Of a stretch of 64,000 bases of DNA, positions 18,525 through 29,253 are shown piece by piece. Made by a program: the position numbers and the translations under genes. The DNA lies in NCBI GenBank assembly GCA_021781415.1, contig JAJXWW010000041.1:62001-126000 (forward strand), written 5' to 3'. The notes under the pieces are model-generated. The model had not been told where the DNA came from and ran no database searches. It was given only the letters and a program-made list of their open reading frames with translations. Numbering within the stretch: the first letter of the stretch is position 1; each line of letters starts with the position of its first letter. The DNA is from Planctomycetota bacterium (lineage in GTDB: Bacteria; Planctomycetota; Planctomycetia; Gemmatales; Gemmataceae).

Positions 18525-20198
18525 ATGCGCGCGGCGGTCCCCCTCGTTATCCTTCTTATGTGGGCGCGTTCGGCCTCGGCTGCCGAGCCGCGCGGCGTGC
18601 CGGGAGACGCTCAAGATCTCGTGTTGTTCCTGGAGGCGCGACCCTGTTTAATCCGCCTCCACCTGCAAATTCGCGGTCGCTCGTTCCGGCAAAACTGGAA
18701 CGAGACCGTCGGCAATCTGTTCCGCTATTTGGATGTGGACCGCGACGGGGCGCTGAGCGAGAAAGAGGCCGCCCTCGCCCCCAGCAAGTCGCAATGGGTG
18801 CAGTTGATGACGGGAGTTAACGTGGAGCCGGACAGCGCGCCGGACTTTCCCGACACGACCGACTGGTTCGCAAAAAAACGAATTACGCGATCTCAATTTG
18901 AGGTCTACTATCGAGACTCCGGCGCGGGCGCTTTGCAAATCGAATGGAGTTGGCGCAACGAGGGACCGGACGCGCCGAGCGCCGCGCTCATGCAACATCT
19001 CGACAAAAATAAAGACGGCGCTCTGTCGAAAGCGGAGCTGTTGGCGGCCGCTTCGACGTTGGCTTCGCTCGACATCAATGGCGACGAATTGATTCAGGAG
19101 CAAGAGCTAAATCCTCTCAACGGCATCTCTCCGACATTCACCACGCGCGCGGCCATCGACGGTCGGTCTCTACCGAAATCTTTTCCGTTCCTCGTACTGC
19201 CGGCCGAGTCCAAGTCCGTGGAGATGGCCGAGGAAATGCTTCGCCGCCACGACAAAGATAAAGATCGTCATTTGAGCCGAGCCGAATTTCCGCTCGACGG
19301 CAAAGCGTTCGACCGACTCGATGCCGATCGCGATGGGAAGCTGAGCGCCGCCGAGTTGGCGGAATGGAGCAAACTGAGTCCCGATCTGGAGGCGGCGATC
19401 GCCCTGGAACCGGGCGCGGCCCAGGAGATCCGCCTGTTGCCGGGAGCCGACGGCAAGCCGAATCGACTGACGGCCCTGCTGCCGACGCATCGCGACGGCG
19501 CGCTGCGCATCCCCCTGGCCGAGAAGCAATTGGAATTGGCGCGCAGCGCGCCGACCGCCCGAATCCGCCGCGAACTGTTGAAGCAATTCGACGATCTGGC
19601 CGGCAAGGACGCCGTGCTGGCCGAGAAGAAAATCTATCAACCCCCGTTCGTCTTCGTGGCCCTGCTGCGCCTGGCGGATCGAGACGGCGACAACCGTTTG
19701 ACGCGCCAGGAATTAGTGGACTATTTGGACCTTCAAGAGAAGTTTCTTTTCCGCACCAGCTATTTGACCGTCGTGGATCGCGGCGCGTCGCTGTTCGAGT
19801 TTCTCGATGCCGACCACGATCGGCGGCTGAGCCCACGCGAGTTGCGCACGGCGTGGAGTCGCCTTTCGGCTTGGGACCGCGACAAGACGGGACGCATCGA
19901 GAAGAAGCGAATTCCCCAGCAATTTCAGATGATCCTCGGCTATGGGGCCGGACGGGTCGGCACGTTGGACCCTCAGCCTCCATCGAACTTCGCTCAACCG
20001 ATGTCGCCGTTCCGCAATGGCAGCGGCGGTCCCTTATGGTTTCGCAAAATGGATCGCAACGGCGATGGCGACGTATCGCAAACCGAGTTTCTGGGCACGG
20101 CGGAGCAGTTTCGCCTCATCGACGCCGACGGCGACGGACTGATCGACCCGACCGAGGCCGATCGCGCCGACGAGAAGATTCGCAAGAAAAGTCGTTAG
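18525..20198 (+). CDS. Exported multi-EF-hand protein
   Basis: 557 residues with a signal peptide (AAVPLVILLMWARSASA). About ten calcium-binding-type loops follow, for example DVDRDGALSEKE, DKNKDGALSKAE, DKDKDRHLSRAE, DADRDGKLSAAE, DRDGDNRLTRQE, DADHDRRLSPRE, DRNGDGDVSQTE and DADGDGLIDPTE. Several have the full D-x-D-x-D-G spacing and a terminal Glu, so they can bind Ca2+; others (DINGDELIQEQE, DRDKTGRIEKKR) are degenerate. Planctomycetes carry many such secreted EF-hand proteins. A structural or calcium-sensing role outside the cytoplasm is likely, but the partner is unknown. Confidence 0.88.
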   Translation: MRAAVPLVILLMWARSASAAEPRGVPGDAQDLVLFLEARPCLIRLHLQIRGRSFRQNWNETVGNLFRYLDVDRDGALSEKEAALAPSKSQWVQLMTGVNVEPDSAPDFPDTTDWFAKKRITRSQFEVYYRDSGAGALQIEWSWRNEGPDAPSAALMQHLDKNKDGALSKAELLAAASTLASLDINGDELIQEQELNPLNGISPTFTTRAAIDGRSLPKSFPFLVLPAESKSVEMAEEMLRRHDKDKDRHLSRAEFPLDGKAFDRLDADRDGKLSAAELAEWSKLSPDLEAAIALEPGAAQEIRLLPGADGKPNRLTALLPTHRDGALRIPLAEKQLELARSAPTARIRRELLKQFDDLAGKDAVLAEKKIYQPPFVFVALLRLADRDGDNRLTRQELVDYLDLQEKFLFRTSYLTVVDRGASLFEFLDADHDRRLSPRELRTAWSRLSAWDRDKTGRIEKKRIPQQFQMILGYGAGRVGTLDPQPPSNFAQPMSPFRNGSGGPLWFRKMDRNGDGDVSQTEFLGTAEQFRLIDADGDGLIDPTEADRADEKIRKKSR

Positions 20199-20226
20199 CC
20201 CTCTCAGATTGCATACAACGAACGAT

Positions 20227-20294
20227 CTCGGTAAGCCGCGACGCGCAGCGGAGCGCGTCGTCCCGCGCTCCGCTGCGCGTCGCGGCTTACCGAG
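20227..20294. repeat. R1 palindromic repeat
   Basis: CTCGGTAAGCCGCGACGCGC and its perfect complement. Both arms read GGTAAGCC instead of GGTTAGCC, so the two arms changed together. It lies between convergent genes and may act as a terminator. Confidence 0.9.
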
Positions 20295-20304
20295 AGATGC
20301 GCGA

Positions 20305-20802
20305 CTACGTCGATGGCAATAGGCTGTAATTCCAACTAACCGGGCGCCCGTCGCGATAGGGCATGACGCCGTGGAACTGGCGGTCGGTCTGCTCGAATAC
20401 CAACGGCAGAAAGTAGCGGTCGCCCTCCCACAACGGCAATTCCAAGACGCGATTCACCTCCACCCACTCGAGGTTGCCCTCGGCGTTACCGGCGTAGGGT
20501 TCGCCGCGGTAGCGATCGACTCGGAAGATGAAGCCGAACCAGTCCTCCCCGTGCTTGCCGAAGCCGGGCCAGCCGATGGTGCCGCGCAGCGACAGCGAGG
20601 CGCACTCCAAACCACTCTCTTCGAGGATCTCGCGGCGGATACAGGAGACGACATCTTCGCCCGGCTCGACCTTGCCGCCCAGACCGTTGTATTTGCCCCA
20701 ATGCGGATCGTTGGGACGCCGATTGCGATGGATCAGCAATACCCTGCGGCCGTCCGGCGACAGGATATAGCCCAGCGTGGCGAGAATCGGCGTAAATGGC
20801 AT
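20305..20802 (-). CDS. Nudix hydrolase, MutT/8-oxo-dGTPase type
   Basis: 165 residues. The Nudix box is complete at residues 43-65 (GKVEPGED then REILEESGL) and is preceded by HWGKYNGLGG, a pattern of the MTH1/MutT-like enzymes that hydrolyse oxidised purine nucleotides. It probably cleans the nucleotide pool. The TTG four codons upstream was rejected in favour of the ATG of MPFTPILATL, where the family begins. Reads into an R1 repeat at its end. Confidence 0.85.
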   Translation of the reverse strand: MPFTPILATLGYILSPDGRRVLLIHRNRRPNDPHWGKYNGLGGKVEPGEDVVSCIRREILEESGLECASLSLRGTIGWPGFGKHGEDWFGFIFRVDRYRGEPYAGNAEGNLEWVEVNRVLELPLWEGDRYFLPLVFEQTDRQFHGVMPYRDGRPVSWNYSLLPST

Positions 20803-20823
20803 GAGGCCGTCCAACGAAATAAA

Positions 20824-21291
20824 TTAACGAGCGAAATGGGTCGTATTCAGATAGACTTCTTGATCGATGTTCGCAGCCGGTCGAAGGATGCCGCGCAACT
20901 GTCCCGCCGCCGCCAGCGCTGACTCGGCATCGGGAAACGTCAACGGTCGATAGGGTTGTCCCGCTTGCCGCCCGCACAGTAGGAGAGCGAACGCTCCGAC
21001 GCGAACGCGCAGCCAGAAGCCCTCACCCTCCGGACACGCGATCTCTTCGATGTGCCCCGAAGCGCCTTCGGACCATTGGCACAGCGCTTGAAAGACTTCC
21101 AGCGCCAGACGAGCGGCCTCTTCGCGCGGCAGTTCGCGGAACGCGCCGGTCGAATCGGGCCGCAACAGCAGCAAATCCCACGACAGCGAACGAGGCCGAA
21201 CGATCAGAACCGTTCGCCGACCCGGCGGCGTCAAAATCCCCAGCGCCGATGGCCCCGCCCGATGGTCTTCGACGCGCCGCAACGAACACAT
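20824..21291 (-). CDS. Hypothetical protein
   Basis: 155 residues, not recognised. It is acidic to neutral, with beta-rich segments (RTVLIVRPRSLSWDLLLLRP, FWLRVRVGAFALLLCG) and no signal peptide or membrane segment. GGAGGAGG lies just upstream of the ATG. It is 54 bases downstream of the hybrid kinase and 21 bases upstream of the Nudix gene, all on one strand, so it may be cotranscribed with either. Confidence 0.65.
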   Translation of the reverse strand: MCSLRRVEDHRAGPSALGILTPPGRRTVLIVRPRSLSWDLLLLRPDSTGAFRELPREEAARLALEVFQALCQWSEGASGHIEEIACPEGEGFWLRVRVGAFALLLCGRQAGQPYRPLTFPDAESALAAAGQLRGILRPAANIDQEVYLNTTHFAR

Positions 21292-21345
21292 GCTCCCGCC
21301 TCCTCCTCCAGAGTCGAAGTCTCAGCCATTTTATGAGATGGATTC

Positions 21346-23691
21346 TCATTTGTCGGAGTTCCGACACGGGGCGGCGAGAACGAGACGCGCGTCCTCGGCC
21401 CCGGCAGGCGCGAGAACCTCGCGCAGTTCCTCCAACGCTTGCCGAAGCTCTTCAAGAGTTTCGGCGGCATCGTCGAAATGATTGCCCGCGCCCAGCTGCT
21501 CCAAGCGCTGCGCCGCGGCAACCACGCGCCCCGCGCCGAAGTTAACCGCGGAGCCTTTCAGATGATGCGCGGCAGCCATCAACTCTTCTCCCCGACAAGC
21601 GGAGATAGCCGCGCACAAGGCGTCCAAACTCGATGGATACTCGTCCAAGAACAGCCGGACGATTTCCGCCTTCATCTCGACATCGCCACCGCAGCGCTCG
21701 AGGAGCGCCGCTTCATCCACGATGCCGGTCTTTATCGGAGTTATCGAGACGCTTTGTCGCGTACTCTCCGGCGACAGAGAGTCCAGGACCGCCCACAAAC
21801 GCTCCGGCTCGATGGGCTTGGAGACGTAGCCGTCCATGCCGGATTCGAGGCAGCGCTGCTCGTCGCCGCGCAGGGCGTGCGCGGTCATGGCGACGATCGG
21901 CACATGCCGCCCCGTGTGCCTCTCGCTGGCGCGGATGTGGGCCGTCGCTTCCAATCCCCCCATCTCCGGCATCTGCAAATCCATCAGGATGACATCGAAG
22001 GTATGTCGTTCCAGCACGGCCAAGGCTTCCTTGCCGTTGTTGGCCACGGTAACGCGATGCCCTCTCTTTTCGATTAACCGGATCGCTAATTTCTGATTGA
22101 GGAGATTGTCTTCGACCAACAGTACGTTCCGAACCTGCAAGCGCTGAGAGGGGGCCACGATGGTCGCGACGCCGCGCTCGGCGTTCGACTTGGAAGCGGC
22201 GTCGGATCGACCGAAGACGGCACTGAAATGAAACGTGCTGCCTTGTCCCGGCTGGCTCTCGACCCACAGTTGTCCGCCCATCATCTCCACCAAACGCTGC
22301 GTGATGGCCAGTCCCAACCCCGTGCCGCCGTACTTGCGCGTCGTCGAGCCGTCCGCCTGTTCGAAGGCACGAAAGATCGAACTCTGCTTGTCGGTGGGAA
22401 TGCCGATGCCGGTGTCGCGCACCGAAAAGCACAAGACCACTTCGCTTTCGTCTGCCGCACCGCGCGAAGGAAGGACGGACGCCGACACCTCGCCTCGTTC
22501 CGTGAACTTGATTCCGTTGCCGACCAGATTGACCAAGATCTGCCGCAATCGTCCCGGATCGCCGGCCAAGTATTCGGGTACTTCGGGAGCGCGGCGAACC
22601 GTCAGCTGCAATCCCTTTTCTTGAGCGCGCCAGGCAAACACGGTAAGGGTGTTGTCGAGAACCTCGGACAGCGAAAAAGGGATCGTTTCGAGATCGAGCT
22701 TGCCGGCTTCAATTTTGGAGAAATCGAGAATGTCATTGATGATGCCGAGGAGGGCACTCGCCGAGGTTTTGACGGCGTCGAGGTACTCGCGTTGGTCGTG
22801 GGTAAGATCGGTCTCCAGAGCCAGTTGCGTCATGCCGACGATGGCATTCATCGGCGTGCGGATTTCGTGGCTCATGTTGGCGAGGAACTGCCCCTTGGAG
22901 CGATTGGCCGTCTCCGCCGATTCCTTGGCCTGACGCATATCCGCCTCGCTGACTTGCAATTGCCGCGCGAGGGCCTCCAGATGGTGCGATTGCTCGCGCA
23001 ATTCGACGGTGCGTTCCTCGACCGTGCGTTCGATGCGCGCGTTGGTAGCCTCCAATTCCGCTTGCCGCTCGGCGATGGTTCTCATCTCGGAGACCCCCTT
23101 GCGGCACGACCAGATGAGGAAGACATCAATGAAGATCACCCAGCCGCTATGCTCCAACCAACGCCATTCGATACCGACGATCGAGCCGTACACCGACTGC
23201 GGCCAGACGTATCCGCGCACGAGATGATCGGCCGCGACCAGAGCCGAAGCGGAAACGAGGACGCGCCAATCGCGGTAAAATGCCAGCAACGCCAACGATC
23301 CGAAGATGTGGAAGTGCGTTTCGAGGCGTCCTCCCGTCAGGTGAATGAGCAGAGCGCCCATGAGCATCTGCGCCAGACCGACGACGTGGCGCGTGAGCGC
23401 TGCGCCCGGATGGAAGATCACCAAGACGAGAGGCAAACTCAAGATGGCCGCTCCCAGCAGACAAGCGGCAAGCACATGAATGTGCGTTCGCGAAATGACT
23501 CCCGCCCATTCGAGGGGCGAAAGCCACTGAGCCACGGCAAGCGCGACGAACCATTGCCCGAGCAGTAACCACGCAAACAAACGATCGGTGCGAACGTGAA
23601 TGCCCCGTTGATGTTCGCGCAGCAACGCCTCGGCACGCCGCGCCGTCGCTTCCTTTTCGCTCGAATCAATCCCATATCGCGTCACGTTCAT
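21346..23691 (-). CDS. Hybrid sensor histidine kinase (7TM-like/HisKA/REC/HPt)
   Basis: 781 residues. Residues 40-195 hold about five to six hydrophobic segments with the motif [20 protein letters not shown], an integral membrane sensor module seen in other hybrid kinases. A coiled coil (about 200-262) leads to HisKA, with phospho-acceptor H275 in [14 protein letters not shown]. HATPase_c follows (N box [11 protein letters not shown] boxes DTGIGIP and GGTGLGL). Then comes a receiver domain with phospho-acceptor Asp in [14 protein letters not shown], and a C-terminal HPt with the His of [14 protein letters not shown]. It is therefore a complete phosphorelay in one chain. Its output regulator is not in the window. 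Confidence 0.92.
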   Translation of the reverse strand: MNVTRYGIDSSEKEATARRAEALLREHQRGIHVRTDRLFAWLLLGQWFVALAVAQWLSPLEWAGVISRTHIHVLAACLLGAAILSLPLVLVIFHPGAALTRHVVGLAQMLMGALLIHLTGGRLETHFHIFGSLALLAFYRDWRVLVSASALVAADHLVRGYVWPQSVYGSIVGIEWRWLEHSGWVIFIDVFLIWSCRKGVSEMRTIAERQAELEATNARIERTVEERTVELREQSHHLEALARQLQVSEADMRQAKESAETANRSKGQFLANMSHEIRTPMNAIVGMTQLALETDLTHDQREYLDAVKTSASALLGIINDILDFSKIEAGKLDLETIPFSLSEVLDNTLTVFAWRAQEKGLQLTVRRAPEVPEYLAGDPGRLRQILVNLVGNGIKFTERGEVSASVLPSRGAADESEVVLCFSVRDTGIGIPTDKQSSIFRAFEQADGSTTRKYGGTGLGLAITQRLVEMMGGQLWVESQPGQGSTFHFSAVFGRSDAASKSNAERGVATIVAPSQRLQVRNVLLVEDNLLNQKLAIRLIEKRGHRVTVANNGKEALAVLERHTFDVILMDLQMPEMGGLEATAHIRASERHTGRHVPIVAMTAHALRGDEQRCLESGMDGYVSKPIEPERLWAVLDSLSPESTRQSVSITPIKTGIVDEAALLERCGGDVEMKAEIVRLFLDEYPSSLDALCAAISACRGEELMAAAHHLKGSAVNFGAGRVVAAAQRLEQLGAGNHFDDAAETLEELRQALEELREVLAPAGAEDARLVLAAPCRNSDK

Positions 23692-23716
23692 CCCTCCCTA
23701 GCAGTACAGCGCTACT

Positions 23717-23848
23717 CCCCTCTCCCCTGTACTCAGGGGAGAGGGGCCGGGGGTGAGGGGTTTGGTGAAAACGAGTGGTTTCGGCGTCTCCTTTCGTCCC
23801 TTACCCCTCACCCCCAACCCCTCTCCCCTGAGTACAAGGGAGAGGGGA
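23717..23848. repeat. R2 palindromic repeat pair
   Basis: Two head-to-head R2 units, each containing CCCTGTACTCAGGGGAGAGG or its complement, separated by about 60 bases. They lie between the two kinase gene blocks, upstream of the shorter kinase. Confidence 0.85.
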
Positions 23849-23877
23849 GAATCCGAGAGCAGCGCTGTACAACTAGC

Positions 23878-24477
23878 TTACTCGTCCTCATCACTGAAGA
23901 AGATGGCACAACCGTATACTGGAAGAATAACTCGTTCTGCCTTCTCGTCTTGTAATCGCTCGAGTACCGCTCGCCTTCCTCGACTTGGGCCTTCGTGTCC
24001 GCGCGCGTCGGTGATGCCGCCGCTAAACAACAATTCTCCCGACCGACCGTAAAGGTAAACGTGGCCCGAAGTCCGCGCGCCGAACCGGCGTGCTTCCACC
24101 CCCTCGAAGTCGAGAATCACCTGTACGTCGGGAATGGCGCGTGCGCATTCTTCAATGCCGCCGCCCACCCGTTCGCCGATTCCCTCTTTGGGAGATACCA
24201 AAATGACCCAAACGCGCGGTCGAACGCTGGCTCGACTCCGGATCGCCTCCAGTTCGCTCAAGGTGGCGCGCGTACACGGACAATTGCGATGGGCGAAGAG
24301 AACCAGCGTCGGCCGCGCCGGATCGCGAGTCAATGCCGAATCGACCGGCCAACCGTCGTTCTCCGAGGCTCTACTTCCAGACGTAAACTCGTGCCTCAGT
24401 AGTCGATTCCATCCCGTCGCCAAGAGCGCGATCCACAGTGCGAGGGCCGGAATCCACACGCGGCGCGACGCGGACAT
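23878..24477 (-). CDS. RedB-like thioredoxin-fold membrane protein
   Basis: 199 residues. One N-terminal membrane helix (VWIPALALWIALLATGW) is followed by a thioredoxin-like domain whose active-site region is LVLFAHRNCPCTRATLSEL, with a Cys-Pro-Cys motif rather than CxxC. Later segments SGHVYLYGRSGELLFSGGIT and the Cys of PVYGCAIF match a family annotated RedB in planctomycetes and myxobacteria. It probably faces outward from the membrane; the redox partner is unknown. It follows the 1001-residue kinase by 17 bases and may be cotranscribed with it. Confidence 0.7.
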   Translation of the reverse strand: MSASRRVWIPALALWIALLATGWNRLLRHEFTSGSRASENDGWPVDSALTRDPARPTLVLFAHRNCPCTRATLSELEAIRSRASVRPRVWVILVSPKEGIGERVGGGIEECARAIPDVQVILDFEGVEARRFGARTSGHVYLYGRSGELLFSGGITDARGHEGPSRGRRAVLERLQDEKAERVILPVYGCAIFFSDEDE

Positions 24478-24494
24478 AACCGATGCCTCCTCCG

Positions 24495-27400
24495 TCAAGC
24501 GGTGCGAACGGCCAACCAGTCGGCCATGGCGCGACAACATCGGTCGCCCGCCCGCTCGAGCGCGAGGGCAAGCGCTTCCGCGTTCTCAAGGCTTCCGCCG
24601 CGGGCCAGATTTTCTAGCTGCCGCGCGGCGGCGACGATCTCGTTGGCAGCAAAGTTGCTCGCCGACCCCCTCAGCAAATGCGCCGCTCGCTCCACGGCTT
24701 CGGCATCGCCCGCCTCCACCGCCGCGCGGATTACCTTCAACAAGCGCGGACATTCCTCCTGAAACAACCGCGTCAACTCACCCAGCAGATCGGCGTCATC
24801 GCTTATTCGCCGCAGGAGAGGGCGCGGATCGAAGGCAGCCGGCTCCTCGCCGCGCGGCACGGACAGTTTCTGCAGGATCGCGATCAAATCCGGTGGATGA
24901 ATCGGTTTCGACAGATATTCGTCCATGCCCGCGCACAGACACTCCTCGCGCGAACCCTTCATGGCGTGCGCGGTCATGGCCACAATCGGAGTGTGCGCAT
25001 TGCGCGGGCCTTCCCAGGCGCGAATGGCGTGGGTGGCCTCCAAACCGTTCATTTCCGGCATTTGCACGTCCATCAGCACCACATCGAACGATTCTTGTTG
25101 CACGGCGCGGACGGCGGCCGTTCCGGTGGTGACGGCGGTGACGCGATGTCCCAGCTTGTCCAACACCGCCAGCACGAGACGTTGGTTGATGAAATTGTCT
25201 TCGGCCAACAACACGCGCAGTCCCTCGGTCAGCGGGGGGCCGGGTTCGACCGTCCGCTCGACGACCTCGACGAGTTCGCCGTTGCTCGGTCGTTGGGCGA
25301 GCAACGGCACCGAGGCGGCGTCGACGGTATTTTGGTCGCGATCGTCGAGCGTTCGCAACACGGCATCGAGAAGATCCGAGGGCTTGATCGGTTTGGTCAA
25401 GCGTCGCGCGATCCTCAAGTCTTGACACTTTTCAAGGTCGCCCGGATTGTTGGCCGACGAGAGCAGGAGCAGCCCCGGTCGACCCAGATGCGGGCGCGAG
25501 CGGATGGCGGCGGCCAGCGCGAAGCCGTCTTCCTCCGGCATGTGTGCGTCGAGAAGCACCAAAGGAAACGGCCGATCGGCGGCCGCTGCCGACTCCAACG
25601 CAAGCAGGGCCGACTTCGCCCCGTCCGCCGGGCTCGGCTCCATCGCCCAACTGGTCGTGAGTTCCTCCAGGATGCGCCGATTGGTGGCATTGTCGTCCAC
25701 CACCAGCACTTTCATCCCCTGAAGGTCGCGCGGGCGACGCGGCAACAAGCGCGACGGCGATCGATCTTGCAGCTTGAGGCGCGCCGTGAAATGAAAGGTG
25801 CTGCCCCGATCCGGGACGCTCTCGGCCCACAAGCGCCCGCCCATCATTTCGACGAGACGGCCCGCGATCGTCAATCCCAAGCCGGTGCCGCCGTACTTGC
25901 GCGTCGTCGATGTGTCCGCCTGCACGAACGGATCGAAGATATAAGGGAGCTTTTGAGAGGGTATTCCGATGCCCGTGTCGGAGACGCTGAATTGCAGCTC
26001 AATCTCGCCTCCCGGTTGCAGAGCCGCCGGTTCGCCGTCGGTCGGCAGCATGCGCGCCCGGACCACGACCTCGCCGCGCTCGGTGAACTTGATGGCATTG
26101 GCAACCAGGTTGAGCAACACCTGGCGCAGCCGCGCCGAATCGCCGACGAAATAGTCGGGCACGTCCGCCGGAACGTGGCAAGCCAATTCCAGCCGTTTGG
26201 CGTGCGCGCGCAGGCTCAGCGTCCGCACCGCGTCCGCCAGCGCGTCGCGCAGCTCGAAGGCGACCGGATCGAGTTCCAGTTTGCCCGCTTCAATTTTCGA
26301 GAAATCGAGAATGTCGTTGATGACGGTCAACAGCCCGTCGGCGGAGGTCTTAATCATCTCCAGATATTCGCGCTGATCCGGACGAAGATCGGTTTCCAGG
26401 GTGAGGTGCGTCATGCCCAGGATGCCGTTCATGGGCGTGCGGATTTCGTGGCTCATGTTGGCCAAGAAATCGCTCTTGGCTCGATTGGCCGCCTCCGCCG
26501 CTTCCTTGGCCTGTTCCAAAGCCAGCGCGGCGCGACGCCGACCCGTCACGTCGGTGGCCACGGCGAGATAGCCGGAGATTTCTCCCCGGGCGTCGCGGAG
26601 GACGGTGACGGCGATGTTGACCGTCAGCTCGCTGCCGTCCTTGCGAACGAAGGTCCACTCGCGCTCCTCGTGGCCTTCGCGCCGCGCGCGCTCGACGAGC
26701 GCATCGAAACCGGAGAACAACGTGCCGAACTCTTGCGTCAACCGGCGCGCGTGGGCGGACAGTTCGGACGCCACCAAGAACAACTCCGGCGAATGACGAC
26801 CGACCACTTCCCCGCCCTTGTAGCCGAGCATGCGTTCCGCGCCGCGGTTGAACAGAGAAATGTGCCCCCGGACATCGACGGCGACGATGGCGGCCTGTGT
26901 CGCCGCGTCGAGAACCGCCTGTAAGCGCGCGTTGCTCTGCGACAGCTTCTCCGACGTCTGTTTGAGCAAGCTCAGATCGCGGACGAAGGCCGTCAACATT
27001 GGCGGCTGCTTGGGATGCAGCACGGTGATGGCCAATTCGATGGGAACTTGCCGCCCATCGGCGCGCATCCCCATCGTCTCCACGCGCTGACCGATCCACG
27101 GCCCATAGCCCGTGGCCTGGAATTGGTCCCACCCGCGCCGTTGACTCTCGCGCAGCTGCGGCGGAACCAGCAACTCCACGATGGGCTTGCCGAGGACTTC
27201 CTCGCACTCGTAACCGAACAGGCGCTCGGCGGCGGGGTTGAATTCGATGACATTGCCGAGATGATCGATTGTGACGATTCCATCGAGCGCGTAATCGATG
27301 ATGGCCCGCGTGCCGGCTTCGCTCTCTTGCATCTGCTGCGCAAAAGCGGTCAGCTGCTTGACCTTCCGTTCTTGAAGGGACAACAGCGACTCGACCTCGC

Positions 27401-27500
27401 GCGCCGCGGCGCGCAGCCGTCCCTCGCGCCGCCACCCGATGGCGACGACCGCCACCAAAGCGAGAACGCTCATGCCAAGAAGCACGCTGAGTACGATCAT
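24495..27500 (-). CDS. Hybrid sensor histidine kinase (PAS-PAS/HisKA/REC-REC/HPt)
   Basis: 1001 residues. One N-terminal membrane helix is followed by two PAS domains ([20 protein letters not shown] and [20 protein letters not shown]). HisKA follows with its phospho-acceptor His in [15 protein letters not shown], then HATPase_c ([27 protein letters not shown]), a first receiver domain ([27 protein letters not shown]), a second receiver ([26 protein letters not shown]) and a C-terminal HPt ([14 protein letters not shown]). All phosphorelay residues appear present. The first receiver lacks the usual Asp-Leu-x-Met-Pro context but keeps Asp. Likely a complex stress or redox sensor; the RedB-like gene beside it may share its signal. 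Confidence 0.92.
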   Translation of the reverse strand: MIVLSVLLGMSVLALVAVVAIGWRREGRLRAAAREVESLLSLQERKVKQLTAFAQQMQESEAGTRAIIDYALDGIVTIDHLGNVIEFNPAAERLFGYECEEVLGKPIVELLVPPQLRESQRRGWDQFQATGYGPWIGQRVETMGMRADGRQVPIELAITVLHPKQPPMLTAFVRDLSLLKQTSEKLSQSNARLQAVLDAATQAAIVAVDVRGHISLFNRGAERMLGYKGGEVVGRHSPELFLVASELSAHARRLTQEFGTLFSGFDALVERARREGHEEREWTFVRKDGSELTVNIAVTVLRDARGEISGYLAVATDVTGRRRAALALEQAKEAAEAANRAKSDFLANMSHEIRTPMNGILGMTHLTLETDLRPDQREYLEMIKTSADGLLTVINDILDFSKIEAGKLELDPVAFELRDALADAVRTLSLRAHAKRLELACHVPADVPDYFVGDSARLRQVLLNLVANAIKFTERGEVVVRARMLPTDGEPAALQPGGEIELQFSVSDTGIGIPSQKLPYIFDPFVQADTSTTRKYGGTGLGLTIAGRLVEMMGGRLWAESVPDRGSTFHFTARLKLQDRSPSRLLPRRPRDLQGMKVLVVDDNATNRRILEELTTSWAMEPSPADGAKSALLALESAAAADRPFPLVLLDAHMPEEDGFALAAAIRSRPHLGRPGLLLLSSANNPGDLEKCQDLRIARRLTKPIKPSDLLDAVLRTLDDRDQNTVDAASVPLLAQRPSNGELVEVVERTVEPGPPLTEGLRVLLAEDNFINQRLVLAVLDKLGHRVTAVTTGTAAVRAVQQESFDVVLMDVQMPEMNGLEATHAIRAWEGPRNAHTPIVAMTAHAMKGSREECLCAGMDEYLSKPIHPPDLIAILQKLSVPRGEEPAAFDPRPLLRRISDDADLLGELTRLFQEECPRLLKVIRAAVEAGDAEAVERAAHLLRGSASNFAANEIVAAARQLENLARGGSLENAEALALALERAGDRCCRAMADWLAVRTA

Positions 27501-27582
27501 CGGTCGGTCTCGCGTCGCGGAGTCGTGAACGGATCGATAAAGTCTAGCATGGGAATAACAATTCGGACGGAAAGCAAGCTAC

Positions 27583-27627
27583 CCGGCAGCGAACGCTGCC
27601 GGTTCGCCGTCCTGCGTGGGAACGAGA
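27583..27627. repeat. R3 unit followed by half an R4 unit
   Basis: CCCGGCAGCGAACGCTGCCG and GTTCGCC form one R3 unit, followed by GCGTGGGAACGAG of the R4 family. Both sit in the region between the divergent kinase and glycosyltransferase genes. Confidence 0.75.
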
Positions 27628-27716
27628 ACGAGAGGGTTTCCCCGAGAATCGGCGCTAGAATCCTTTCGGACTTCTCGCTATCCCTACCAAAAGTCAAGCG
27701 TAGGGATGGAGGGGGC

Positions 27717-28943
27717 ATGAACGCGACGACGAGAGGGGAATGGCTCGACGACTGCTTCGCCGGATTCACGGCCTACTATCTCACGGGCCTGCCGGTCTTT
27801 CTCGGTCTAATGCTCGGCGTCGATTTGCCGCATCGAGCCGGGGATCGATCCGCGGCACCTGCCGATCTCGTCTCGGCGTCCATCCGGTTCGATGCCATTC
27901 ATTATGTGCGGATTATTCGAGAGGGATACTCTTACGATCCGGAAAAGAGGTCGAATGTCGCTTTCTTTCCGGCCTATCCGCTGCTCGCCCGCGGCGTGAG
28001 CGCGCTCACCGGACTGTCGGCGGAAGAGGCAGCGCTGTTGACGGCTCAGTTCGCCTTGCTCGCCGCCTTCGTCCTCCTGTCCCGCTATGTCCGCGCGCGT
28101 TGGCCGGAGGCGACGACTCCGCAACGCCACGTCGTCTTGGCCGTCTTCGGACTGTGGCCGACCGGCTTGTTCTTCCGCATGCCGTATGCCGAGAGTCTAT
28201 TTATCTGTGTCTCACTGCTTTTGCTCTACGGCATGGCGCGCGATTGGCCTCTGTTGCCGCTGGCACTCGTGGCGGGTCTCGGAACGGCGGTTCGTCCCGT
28301 CGGCGTGGCCTTGACGGCCGCTTTCCTGTGGCACCTGGGAACGCAAACCGCTTTGCCAATCGCCGTCCGCGTGCGACGGCTGTTGTGGTTGACGCCGTTG
28401 GCTTGCTGGGGATTGCTGGCTTACATGCTCTATCAATGGTCGGCCTTCGCCACGCCGTTGGCCTTCGCCCAGACGCAAGAACATTGGTCCATGCGCGCAC
28501 CGCCGGATCGCAGTTGGGCGTCGAAGCTGGAATCGCTGGCGACGCTCGAACCGATTTGGGGCGTGTATCTGCCGAGTTCTCAACGCTATTGGGGGCACTC
28601 GCAACCGTTGGGCAGCGCGCTGTTCAGTCTGATTTTCTGGAATCCCATTCTGTTCCTTCTCGCGGCGGCGTTACTGTTCTGGGGCGGGCGCAAACGCTGG
28701 CTGTCGGGCAGTGAACTCGTTTTAGGAGCTTCATTGTTGTTTATCCCCTATGCGACGCGCGGCTTCGAGATGTCGATGGCCTCGCACGGTCGCTTCGCCG
28801 CCGTGGTGGTCGTGAATTACCTGGTGCTAGGACGAATGTTCGCGCGTCTGTCGTCCTCAATTGTGGCCGCATGGTGCGTCGGCCTCGCCTTGTTTCTATT
28901 CGTATTCACATTTCTTTATGCGATGAACTTCTTGATTTTCTGA
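27717..28943 (+). CDS. PIG-V-like mannosyltransferase
   Basis: 408 residues with about ten hydrophobic segments. The first periplasmic loop contains RFDAIHYVRIIREGY and SNVAFFPAYPLLARG, the pattern of the COG5542/GPI-mannosyltransferase II-like family, GT-C enzymes that use polyprenyl-phosphate sugars. It probably adds a hexose to a lipid-linked or surface glycan. The ATG follows GGAGGGGG closely and gives the family's usual N-terminus; the much longer upstream frame overlaps the divergent kinase gene and was rejected. Confidence 0.8.
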   Translation: MNATTRGEWLDDCFAGFTAYYLTGLPVFLGLMLGVDLPHRAGDRSAAPADLVSASIRFDAIHYVRIIREGYSYDPEKRSNVAFFPAYPLLARGVSALTGLSAEEAALLTAQFALLAAFVLLSRYVRARWPEATTPQRHVVLAVFGLWPTGLFFRMPYAESLFICVSLLLLYGMARDWPLLPLALVAGLGTAVRPVGVALTAAFLWHLGTQTALPIAVRVRRLLWLTPLACWGLLAYMLYQWSAFATPLAFAQTQEHWSMRAPPDRSWASKLESLATLEPIWGVYLPSSQRYWGHSQPLGSALFSLIFWNPILFLLAAALLFWGGRKRWLSGSELVLGASLLFIPYATRGFEMSMASHGRFAAVVVVNYLVLGRMFARLSSSIVAAWCVGLALFLFVFTFLYAMNFLIF

Positions 28944-29253
28944 CAAAAATGCTTGACGCTCTCAGTCTTCGTTCGTAGAGTGGGGTATGAAAAGCTGAGT
29001 ATGGTTGTCGGAACCCAGGAAGTCTGCTCGAACGCAAACACCGGGAGCGAAACCGTGCATCCCACTTCATGGCGAAATACCCCGAAGCGGCATTCACTCG
29101 CAGCGAATGAGAGCGAAATGCGCGCACATAAACAAATGTTCATATGGGGGGGGGTACACAATTTCAGATTTTAACCCTCCCTTTCATGGGTCTACCTTTC
29201 CTGAGCAATCCGTGTGATACTCACCTCTGCCGTCTGATAGGGGAGGTGAGTTG
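28944..29253. other. Intergenic region upstream of cassette 1
   Basis: 310 bases without a gene, less GC-rich than the coding DNA around it, with a run of ten G at about 29146-29155. The promoter of the DUF1573 cassette should lie here. GGGGAGGTGAG just before 29251 is the ribosome-binding site. Confidence 0.45.

Noticed and set aside
18241..18614. Short minus-strand frames in the 17.9-18.5 kb gap
   Set aside because: No ribosome-binding site, family signature or coding composition.
22228..23568. 446-codon plus-strand frame opposite the smaller hybrid kinase
   Set aside because: Shadow frame with no recognisable motif.
24678..26924. 748-codon frame opposite the large hybrid kinase
   Set aside because: Shadow of a GC-rich gene; the minus-strand frame carries all kinase and receiver motifs.
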